A stretch of DNA of 8,642 nt from Candidatus Moranbacteria bacterium CG_4_8_14_3_um_filter_34_16 (GTDB taxonomy: Bacteria; Patescibacteriota; Minisyncoccia; Moranbacterales; UBA2206). The notes beneath the pieces were generated by a model that saw only the letters and a program-made list of their open reading frames with translations, had not been told where the DNA came from and did not search any database. The position numbers were made by a program, and so were the translations under genes. Below, piece after piece: positions 1-4,265 of this stretch. Positions within the stretch are counted from its first letter, which is position 1, and each line of letters starts with the position of its first letter. The stretch is from positions 1 through 8,642 of the forward strand of contig PFHO01000052.1 of NCBI GenBank assembly GCA_002782345.1, given 5' to 3'.

Positions 1-220
1 ACAGATTCGACAAAAATTGTTTATAAATCTCGGAAGAGTGGATTTGAATGAACTTGTCCAAGCGCTTAAAGATTATCAATTGACACAGATTGTGATTGAT
101 TGGGCCAATATTCATCGAAGAATGCGAGCTATGTTGATCAAAAAAGGCGGAATTAATATTGCAGTCGTTTCAACCTCAGAAATTCTTTTGGAAGCGGCCG
201 ATGTTTTGAAAAAGAATTAA
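1..220 (+). CDS. C-terminal end of an unrecognised protein, 5' truncated by the window edge
   Basis: An open frame runs in from the left edge (first whole codon at position 2) and stops at TAA 218-220, giving about 72 residues. A TTG at 17 could be called a start, but the frame stays open upstream to the edge, so this is most likely the tail of a longer gene. The visible piece alternates predicted helix and strand: a segment around VDLNELVQALKDY, a hydrophobic strand LTQIVIDWANI, a basic stretch HRRMRAMLIKKG, another strand INIAVVSTSE, and a closing helix ending DVLKKN. This pattern suits an alpha/beta domain, but I recognise no family motif and assign no function. The next gene lies 271 bases downstream behind its own candidate promoter, so there is no sign of an operon with it. 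Confidence 0.6.
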   Translation, partial: QIRQKLFINLGRVDLNELVQALKDYQLTQIVIDWANIHRRMRAMLIKKGGINIAVVSTSEILLEAADVLKKN

Positions 221-368
221 GTCGTTTTATTTTTAAGTTTTTTAAGTGGAACTAAATTGTTTAAGATTGAATGGAAAGTTCTTGGAAAAATCTCAGGAAT
301 TTTGTTCCAAATATAATTAGCACATTTAAAAGATGAAAAGGCTGTCTTCTTTTGTTGCTCTTAAGTGG

Positions 369-411
369 GTAGTGTCTTGAATATCAAAAACTTTGATATT
401 CAGTACACTAC
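369..411. repeat. 20-bp near-perfect inverted repeat (long hairpin, 3-nt loop)
   Basis: Left arm 369-388 (GTAGTGTCTTGAATATCAAA) and right arm 392-411 (TTTGATATTCAGTACACTAC) are reverse complements at 18 of 20 positions, with the two mismatches adjacent (CT against AC). The loop is AAC. No T-tract follows on the plus strand, so it is not a typical intrinsic terminator. It lies in the otherwise featureless 221-491 spacer between the truncated gene and the metallophosphoesterase. It could be a dispersed palindromic repeat, a protein-binding site or an RNA hairpin that stabilises the upstream transcript's 3' end. Confidence 0.75.
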
Positions 412-435
412 TTATGATGGGTGGCAACTGTAAAT

Positions 436-464
436 TTCAACTTTTATTTATTTTATGCTAAAAT
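436..464 (+). promoter_or_regulatory. Candidate housekeeping promoter for the metallophosphoesterase gene
   Basis: An extended -10 (TGCTAAAAT, hexamer TAAAAT at 459-464) sits 17 bases downstream of a weak -35-like TTCAAC (436-441), about 27 bases before the ATG at 492. The -10 and the spacing are good and the -35 is poor. The call rests on consensus resemblance only. Confidence 0.45.
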
Positions 465-491
465 CAAATGGATAATATTTTTTGATTTAGT

Positions 492-1199
492 ATGAAAATA
501 AAAAAGAAAAAAAATGAAATCTCAAAAAAGACCCACACTCTTATACTTTCTGATTTTCATTTAGGTTCAAAAGTGAGCCGAAGTGAAAAAATAGTAGAGC
601 TTTTAAAAAGTTTTGATTTTAAAAAGCTGATTCTTTTGGGAGATATTTTTGAAAATCTCAATTTTGAACGCCTTCGTGAATCCGATTGGAAATTGCTTTT
701 TTTGATCAGTGAAATTTCTAGAAAGAAAAAAATTATCTGGGTGGAAGGCAACCATGATAAAGGGTTAACCAAAATTTTTACCCTTTTTCCCAAAACTAAA
801 GTTTTTAAGGTATATCGTTGGAAATTTAACGGGAAAAAATATTTGGCCATTCATGGCCATCAATTTGACAACTTTATGATTGATAATTTTTTTCTTAGCT
901 ATATTGCCAACAGTGTTTATAATTTTATTCAACTAATTGATTTTCCAGACAAAAGAATCAGTCATTTTATCAAAAGAAAAAGTAAAGGCTGGTTAAGACT
1001 TTCTGAAAAAGTGGCTAATCGGGCTATTCTTTACGCGCAAGTTCAAAGAGTGGATTATATTTTTTGCGCTCATACTCATCGTTTTGATCAAAGAAAAAAA
1101 GGACGAACACATTATTATAATTCTGGTTGCTGGACAGATACTCCTTCCACTTATATAACATTAGATAGAGAAGAAGTTAAAATCGGCAAATATGTTTGA
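492..1199 (+). CDS. Calcineurin-like metallophosphoesterase, LpxH/YbbF (COG2908) type
   Basis: This is a 235-residue two-metal phosphoesterase. All the family blocks are present in order: SDFHLGS (metal ligands D21, H23), LLGDIFEN (D51), EGNHD (N87-D89), the HGHQFD block (H121-H123), and CAHTHRFD (H194, H196) followed by NSGCW (210-214). The GHQFD block and the NSGCW ending point to the UDP-2,3-diacylglucosamine diphosphatase-like group (COG2908) rather than to generic Ser/Thr phosphatases. The residues around 130-185 form the helical insertion typical of that group, and the length matches its usual 230-270. No signal peptide is seen; a lysine-rich N-terminus (KIKKKK) suggests a cytosolic or membrane-peripheral enzyme. 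The ATG at 492 has no Shine-Dalgarno but follows a candidate promoter. The substrate is uncertain: LpxH acts in lipid A synthesis, and if this is a CPR organism, which usually lack lipid A, it may hydrolyse another pyrophosphate or phosphodiester. A tRNA gene follows on the same strand. Confidence 0.85.
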   Translation: MKIKKKKNEISKKTHTLILSDFHLGSKVSRSEKIVELLKSFDFKKLILLGDIFENLNFERLRESDWKLLFLISEISRKKKIIWVEGNHDKGLTKIFTLFPKTKVFKVYRWKFNGKKYLAIHGHQFDNFMIDNFFLSYIANSVYNFIQLIDFPDKRISHFIKRKSKGWLRLSEKVANRAILYAQVQRVDYIFCAHTHRFDQRKKGRTHYYNSGCWTDTPSTYITLDREEVKIGKYV

Positions 1200-1264
1200 T
1201 ATTTAAATGGGATTGGGTTATCCTTAAAAAGTTTTTTTGAGATATTTTTTAAACCAATTGATTT

Positions 1265-1338
1265 CGGAGTGTCGTATACCGGTAGTACGCATGCTTTGGG
1301 AGCATGTTGACTGGGTCCGATTCCCAGCACTCCGACCA
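1265..1338 (+). tRNA. tRNA-Pro (anticodon UGG), CCA encoded
   Basis: A full cloverleaf can be drawn. The acceptor stem is CGGAGTG 1265-1271 with CACTCCG 1328-1334. The D-stem is GTAT 1274-1277 with GTAC 1285-1288, around a loop containing GG. The anticodon stem is CATGC 1290-1294 with GCATG 1302-1306, and the loop TTTGGGA holds anticodon TGG at 1297-1299. The T-stem is CTGGG 1311-1315 with CCCAG 1323-1327. Discriminator A1335 and genomic CCA 1336-1338 follow. The CGG start and UGG anticodon fit proline. The T-loop reads TCCGATT instead of the usual TTCRANY, so position 55 is C, and the variable loop is short (TTGA). UGG can read all four proline codons by wobble, so this could be the main proline tRNA. 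Confidence 0.93.
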
Positions 1339-1367
1339 AGTTAAACTTTTTTCAAAATTATCATCTG

Positions 1368-1397
1368 ACGCAAACAATCTTTTTTTAAAACGTATAA
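1368..1397 (+). promoter_or_regulatory. Putative ECF sigma-dependent promoter, copy A (upstream of the sigma gene)
   Basis: ACGCAAAC (1368-1375) and CGTATAA (1391-1397) are separated by exactly 15 bases. The same two blocks with the same spacing recur at 2870-2899, upstream of the secreted-protein gene. An AAC core near -35 and a CGT core near -10 fit the general form of ECF promoters. Transcription would begin near 1404, leaving a leader of about 95 bases before the ATG at 1498. Placement in front of the sigma gene suggests positive autoregulation. Confidence 0.6.
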
Positions 1398-1466
1398 GTT
1401 TTTGAGGTGAGATCTTTTCAGATAAAATTGAAACAAAACAGATATAAATTTTTTGATTAATCTTTC

Positions 1467-1483
1467 CTTCTGTTTTTCAGAAG
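1467..1483 (+). promoter_or_regulatory. Leader hairpin abutting the sigma-gene ribosome binding site
   Basis: CTTCTG (1467-1472) pairs perfectly with CAGAAG (1478-1483) around a T5 loop. The hairpin ends two bases before GGAGAG (1485-1490), a clear Shine-Dalgarno seven bases from the ATG at 1498. The SD is unusual here because the neighbouring genes lack one. The hairpin may influence ribosome access, but this is inference from position. Confidence 0.4.
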
Positions 1484-1497
1484 CGGAGAGTTTTTTT

Positions 1498-2072
1498 ATG
1501 GATAAAACTTACAATCGCGCGACGGATGAACAAATAGTTGAGTTTTCCAAAAATAATCCGGATGCTTATGAAGCGTTGGTTTTGCGATATTGGGATAAAC
1601 TTTTTTATTTTATCAAAAGAATTGCCTATTTTTCTAATGAAGATACGGAAGATGTTTTGCAAGAAGTTTTTATAAAAGTTTATCGTTATTTGAATGATTT
1701 TGACGATTCTTTCAAGTTTTCCACTTGGATTTATCAGATAACCAGAAATTGCGTGGTGGATGAAATTCGCAAAAAAATTCTCGCGCGCAGAACGCAAATT
1801 TGTCAGATGAGGAGATGCTAAAAATTTTTCGTTCCAGCGCGAATCTTGAAAAGGAAATAATTGCCAAAGACCAAGTTGGAAAGATAAAAAACATTATAAA
1901 CAATTTGCCTTTCAAATATAGAGAAATTATGATTTTGCGATTTATAGAAGAAAAAAATTATTCAGAGATAATGGAAATTGTCAAAAAACCCAAAGGAACC
2001 GTGGCGGCTCTCATTATGAGAGGACGCAAAATTATTATGGAAGAAGCAAAAAAGCAAGAATTATTTTTGTAA
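1498..2072 (+). CDS. ECF-type RNA polymerase sigma factor, reading frame split by a -1 frameshift
   Basis: Two overlapping frames together encode one sigma-70 family protein of about 191 residues. The first frame (1498-1821) carries region 2: EDVLQEVFIKVYRYL (about 51-65), then FKFSTWIYQITRNCVVDEIRK (the -10 recognition helix, about 72-92), and then drifts into nonsense and stops at 1819-1821. The second frame carries region 4 and ends at 2070-2072: LPFKYREIMILRF, then YSEIMEIVKKPKGTVAALIMRGRK, the helix-turn-helix for the -35 element. Frame two is closed upstream by TGA 1761-1763, so the switch must fall in 1764-1821. The A7 tract 1771-1777 lies there, and a -1 slip on it gives DEIRKK followed by NSRAQN, a normal linker. 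Length and order match ECF sigmas, which lack regions 1 and 3. The ATG at 1498 with SD GGAGAG is preferred over an in-frame TTG at 1453. The cause may be programmed slippage, a real mutation, or a homopolymer sequence error. Confidence 0.85.
1771..1777 (+). other. A7 slippery tract, probable frameshift site in the sigma gene
   Basis: Seven consecutive A residues are read as AAA AAA A in the region 2 frame. Slipping back one base, or adding one A by transcriptional slippage, joins codon 93 (Lys) to AAT TCT CGC and opens the region 4 frame to its natural stop. It is the only long homopolymer inside the 58-base interval where the frames can be joined. Confidence 0.6.
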
Positions 2073-2135
2073 TTTTTTTTAAAATAACATTTTTGGGTGA
2101 CTTAAAAATACATAAAAATTTAAAAAATAACCGAA

Positions 2136-2861
2136 ATGAAAGACGATATTTTAAAAGGAATAGTGGAAAAAATTAAAAGTGAAAAAATTCGACCAGAACC
2201 AAAATGGAGGTTGCGGTTTAAAAGTTATTTTTTTTGGTTTCTTTTTATCGGAACAGTTTTTTTCGGCGCGTTATTTTTTTCTTTGATTATATTCAATATT
2301 TTAGACTTAAATTTGGGATTGATTTATCATCTCAAATTTCAAAGATCAATGCGTCTTTTGATGAATGTTATCCCATATCTTTGGATTTGGTTTCTTTTTA
2401 TATTTTTGTTTTTGAGTTTTTTGATTTTCAGAAAAACCAGAAAAAGATATCGCTACAAATCAATTTTTGTTGTTAGTCTGATTATCGCGGGGATTTTTTT
2501 TCTAGGGACAATTGTTCATTTATCAAGCATGGATGAAAGAATGGATGAAACTTTTTTCAAAAAAACACCTCCAACTTTTCGTGCGCATATGCCTTTTAGA
2601 GAAAATCGTTTGAAAAATCCGGAAGAGGGATTTTTGGGAGGAGAAATTATCAATTTTGATGGAAAAATTATAGCGGTTAGAACTCTTCAGGAAGAGAATT
2701 GGAGAGTTGAAATTTCTCCGCAAACTCAAGTGAAAAGGAGAGTCAGATTAGAAGTGCGCGAGAAAATTTTTGTAGTCGGAGAAAAAATAGGAGAAAATTT
2801 ATTTGAAGCCTTTTTTATAGGTCTGCTGGAGCCACCTCATTTTTTTGGAAGAAAAAAATAA
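2136..2861 (+). CDS. Three-helix membrane protein, probable anti-sigma factor with an extracytoplasmic beta domain
   Basis: This 241-residue protein begins with a short amphipathic cytoplasmic tail (DDILKGIVEKIKSEKIRPEPKW, about 3-24), followed by three hydrophobic segments near 30-55, 79-98 and 109-130, separated by basic loops (FRKTRKRYRYK). The outside-facing C-terminal part (about 165-228) alternates short strands: GGEIINFDGKIIAV, NWRVEISPQTQV, RLEVREKIFVVGEKIG, AFFIGLL. This resembles the small beta-barrel layout of DUF5666-like domains. The predicted topology is N-in, C-out. It lies 63 bases after the sigma gene on the same strand with no terminator between, the usual place for an anti-sigma factor, and the short N-terminal tail could hold the sigma factor at the membrane. 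No zinc-binding HxxxCxxC motif is visible, so it is not a ZAS-type anti-sigma. The function is inferred from context; the membrane topology is clear. The start ATG at 2136 has no Shine-Dalgarno. Confidence 0.75.
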   Translation: MKDDILKGIVEKIKSEKIRPEPKWRLRFKSYFFWFLFIGTVFFGALFFSLIIFNILDLNLGLIYHLKFQRSMRLLMNVIPYLWIWFLFIFLFLSFLIFRKTRKRYRYKSIFVVSLIIAGIFFLGTIVHLSSMDERMDETFFKKTPPTFRAHMPFRENRLKNPEEGFLGGEIINFDGKIIAVRTLQEENWRVEISPQTQVKRRVRLEVREKIFVVGEKIGENLFEAFFIGLLEPPHFFGRKK

Positions 2862-2869
2862 TTTTTTTA

Positions 2870-2899
2870 ACGCAAACTTTTGAAAAGATGCGCGTATAA
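2870..2899 (+). promoter_or_regulatory. Putative ECF sigma-dependent promoter, copy B (upstream of the secreted-protein gene)
   Basis: ACGCAAAC (2870-2877) and CGTATAA (2893-2899) again have a 15-base spacer. They match copy A at all 15 motif positions, while the spacers themselves are dissimilar. Transcription would begin near 2906, immediately before the hairpin at 2909-2946. This would let the secreted gene be transcribed independently of the upstream genes as a member of the sigma regulon. Confidence 0.6.
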
Positions 2900-2908
2900 A
2901 TTTAGGCG

Positions 2909-2946
2909 CAATGATGTTTGAGAAGCTAGCGCTCAAAAAATCATTG
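2909..2946 (+). promoter_or_regulatory. Hairpin in the leader of the secreted-protein gene
   Basis: CAATGAT (2909-2915) pairs with ATCATTG (2940-2946), and TTTGAG (2917-2922) pairs with CTCAAA (2932-2937). A small asymmetric internal loop (G against AA) separates them and the apical loop is AAGCTAGCG. No T-run follows, so it is not an intrinsic terminator. If copy B promoter is real, this structure sits at the very 5' end of the transcript, where hairpins often protect mRNA. Confidence 0.55.
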
Positions 2947-2972
2947 GGAATAATAATTAACTTTAAAAAAAA

Positions 2973-3461
2973 ATGGAAAAAAGATCAAAAATAATTATTT
3001 CTTTTTTATTTCTAGGAGCGTTTATTTTTGCGGGAGTCTATGGAATGAAATCGGTTTTCGCTTATGGAAATGGAACCGATTTTCACAATCAGATGGCGCA
3101 AAAATTTTCTCAACGTTTTAATTTAAATCAAGCGGAAGTAGAATCTTTTTTGAATGATAGTTTTCAGGAACGTCAAAAAGAAAGACAAACATATCAAGAG
3201 AATCGTCTTAATCAACTTGTGTTGGATGGAAAAATAACACAAGAACAAAAAGAAGCTATCTTGAAAAAAAGAGAAGAAATGATGAATGAAAGGGAAGCGA
3301 TGGCAAATCTTTCTTGGGAAGAACGAAAAACGGAAAGAGAAAAACATCAAAATGAGATGAAATCTTGGGCGAAAGAAAACGGAATTGATTTGAATGAAAT
3401 TATGCCAATTACAGGAAAAGGTTTTGGCAGAGGGATGGGCATGGAGTACTACAATCGGTAA
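2973..3461 (+). CDS. Secreted charged helical protein, possible stress sensor or chaperone-like
   Basis: This 162-residue protein has a signal peptide: a basic N-terminus (MEKRSK), a hydrophobic core about 7-24, and a likely signal peptidase I site VFA|YG after residue 30. The mature part is almost entirely predicted helix rich in Glu, Lys, Arg and Gln. One repeat-like unit reads LNQAEVESFLNDSF (51-64), and another reads NQLVLDGKITQEQKEAILKKREEM (80-103), the DGKITxEQ helix-turn common in small secreted proteins of DUF2680 type and reminiscent of the LTxxQ pattern of Spy/CpxP. It ends with a Gly/Met stretch (GKGFGRGMGMEYY) and has no cysteine. It has its own ECF-like promoter copy and a strong terminator (3499-3531). 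The context suggests a target, or an external sensor, of the upstream sigma/anti-sigma pair. The exact role is unknown. Confidence 0.75.
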   Translation: MEKRSKIIISFLFLGAFIFAGVYGMKSVFAYGNGTDFHNQMAQKFSQRFNLNQAEVESFLNDSFQERQKERQTYQENRLNQLVLDGKITQEQKEAILKKREEMMNEREAMANLSWEERKTEREKHQNEMKSWAKENGIDLNEIMPITGKGFGRGMGMEYYNR

Positions 3462-3498
3462 AATATAAATTTCTGATTTGGCAAGTCAAAATTTAGCG

Positions 3499-3531
3499 AA
3501 AAAACACTCTTTTAGAAAGGAGTGTTTTTTT
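3499..3531 (+). terminator. Strong rho-independent terminator
   Basis: The stem AAAAAACACTCTTT (3499-3512) pairs with AAAGGAGTGTTTTTT (3517-3530, one G·T wobble), with a 4-base loop and a T-tract from 3525. It lies 38 bases after the stop of the secreted-protein gene and ends the sigma-factor cluster. The A-tract on the left arm could let it work in both directions. Confidence 0.9.
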
Positions 3532-3545
3532 CTTTTAAAAATTAT

Positions 3546-3675
3546 TAAGACTTATGTGTCTCAAAATTACTTTAAAGCATAATTTGCGAAATTAAGTTAA
3601 TTCTTGCTAGTTTAAGATTGAAGCGCTTGAGAGAGATTATCATTATTGCTTTCTCGTCAAACGCGTAAGTCCTAA
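3546..3675 (-). mobile_element. MITE-like non-coding repeat, copy 1 (inverted relative to copy 2)
   Basis: The reverse complement of 3572-3675 aligns with 6140-6247 at about 90 of 104 positions by hand count, with one 4-base gap (GATT, present only in copy 2). The ends of the copy resemble each other in inverted orientation: TAAGACTTATGTGTC at 3546-3560, and GACGAGAAAG with GGACTTACGCGT when read from 3675 leftwards. No protein is encoded. It fills most of the 450-base gap between the terminator and the groES promoter. No clear target duplication is seen for this copy. No transposase is in the window, so mobility would depend on a partner elsewhere. Confidence 0.65.
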
Positions 3676-3791
3676 ATATAATAAATTATAGTTTTTCAAT
3701 AATTGACCAATTTTTTTATTATTTCTATTTCCCAACAATTTTTTTGGAAAGAATGAAAAAGAATAAAAAAATAGCGTAAAAAATTAAAGCC

Positions 3792-3820
3792 TTGACAAAA
3801 AAACTAGATTTTTATAGAAT
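3792..3820 (+). promoter_or_regulatory. groES-groEL promoter (housekeeping sigma type)
   Basis: A perfect -35 TTGACA (3792-3797) and -10 TAGAAT (3815-3820) are separated by 17 bases. The predicted start near 3827 falls on the first bases of the CIRCE operator, so a bound repressor would block initiation. Confidence 0.88.
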
Positions 3821-3825
3821 GGAGA

Positions 3826-3852
3826 TTAGCAGTCTCATACTGCGAGTGCTAA
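3826..3852 (+). promoter_or_regulatory. CIRCE operator (HrcA binding site)
   Basis: Left arm TTAGCAGTC (3826-3834), 9-base spacer, right arm GAGTGCTAA (3844-3852). The canonical CIRCE is TTAGCACTC-N9-GAGTGCTAA, so only one base of the left arm deviates (G for C). The site overlaps the expected transcription start of groESL. HrcA repression with heat induction is expected; hrcA itself is not in this window. Confidence 0.93.
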
Positions 3853-3869
3853 TTAATAATTTTTTTCGG

Positions 3870-3898
3870 TTTTAGCTCTAAAAATAAAAGGGCTAAAA
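3870..3898 (+). promoter_or_regulatory. 5' leader hairpin upstream of groES
   Basis: TTTTAGCTC (3870-3878) pairs with GGGCTAAAA (3890-3898), nine pairs including one G·T, with an 11-base A-rich loop. It lies 16 bases before the ATG at 3915 in the transcribed leader. It may stabilise the message or modulate translation initiation. There is no T-tract, so it is not an attenuator of the usual kind. Confidence 0.45.
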
Positions 3899-3914
3899 TT
3901 AGAATACAAAATTT

Positions 3915-4205
3915 ATGAAAATCAAACCGTTGCATGACAATGTTGTTGTCAAGCCGGCAGGCGTGGAAGAGATTACCGCCTCCGGGATTTTTTTGCCGGA
4001 AACGGCGGATAAAGAAAAACCGGAACAAGGAGAAGTGGTGGCGGTTGGCCCGGGAAAATTTTTTGAGAATGGTCAACTGATTCCAATGAGTGTTAAAGTT
4101 GGTGATAAAGTTATGTTTAAGAAATATTCTCCGGATGAAATCAAAATAGATAAAAAGGAATATCTTCTAATAAGTGAAAGCGATATATTGGCTATTTTAA
4201 ATTAG
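3915..4205 (+). CDS. groES: Co-chaperonin GroES (Hsp10)
   Basis: GroES is 96 residues, the normal length for the family. It forms the heptameric lid of the GroEL folding chamber in the cytoplasm. Typical features are visible: the start MKIKPLHDNVVVKP, the mobile loop EEITASGIFLPETADKEKP (about 18-36) whose GIFLP core docks on GroEL, the EQGEVVAVGPGKF strand, VKVGDKVMFKKYSPDEIK, and the C-terminal strand EYLLISESDILAIL. It is the first gene of the CIRCE-controlled operon, with groEL 60 bases downstream. The ATG at 3915 has no evident Shine-Dalgarno. Nothing is unusual in the protein. Confidence 0.98.
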   Translation: MKIKPLHDNVVVKPAGVEEITASGIFLPETADKEKPEQGEVVAVGPGKFFENGQLIPMSVKVGDKVMFKKYSPDEIKIDKKEYLLISESDILAILN

Positions 4206-4215
4206 GCTGATTAAA

Positions 4216-4234
4216 TTTTTTCCATTGGAAAAAA
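4216..4234 (+). other. Small intergenic hairpin between groES and groEL
   Basis: TTTTTTCC (4216-4223) pairs with GGAAAAAA (4227-4234) around an ATT loop, 11 bases after the groES stop. It is followed by A/T-rich sequence and not by a T-tract, so readthrough into groEL is expected. It could be a processing or stability element that sets different levels of the two chaperonin subunits. Confidence 0.4.
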
Positions 4235-4265
4235 ATAATAAAAATAATAATTTAATTAAAACTAT

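Noticed and set aside
557..850. Minus-strand 97-codon frame inside the metallophosphoesterase gene
   Set aside because: It is a Phe/Ser/Lys-rich antisense shadow of a gene with intact catalytic motifs.
1402..1428. Sigma-70-like promoter TTGAGG / TAAAAT upstream of the sigma gene
   Set aside because: The spacing is only 15 bases and the -35 is weak. The shared ACGCAAAC/CGTATAA motif just upstream is a better explanation.
1453..1497. TTG start for the sigma gene adding 15 residues
   Set aside because: The ATG at 1498 has a well-placed GGAGAG seven bases upstream and gives a normal ECF N-terminus. The extra residues would be encoded by the leader hairpin.
1800..2072. Region 4 as an independent gene starting at TTG 1800
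   Set aside because: A sigma region 4 alone, directly continuing an interrupted region 2, is better explained as one frameshifted gene. No ribosome binding site precedes the TTG.
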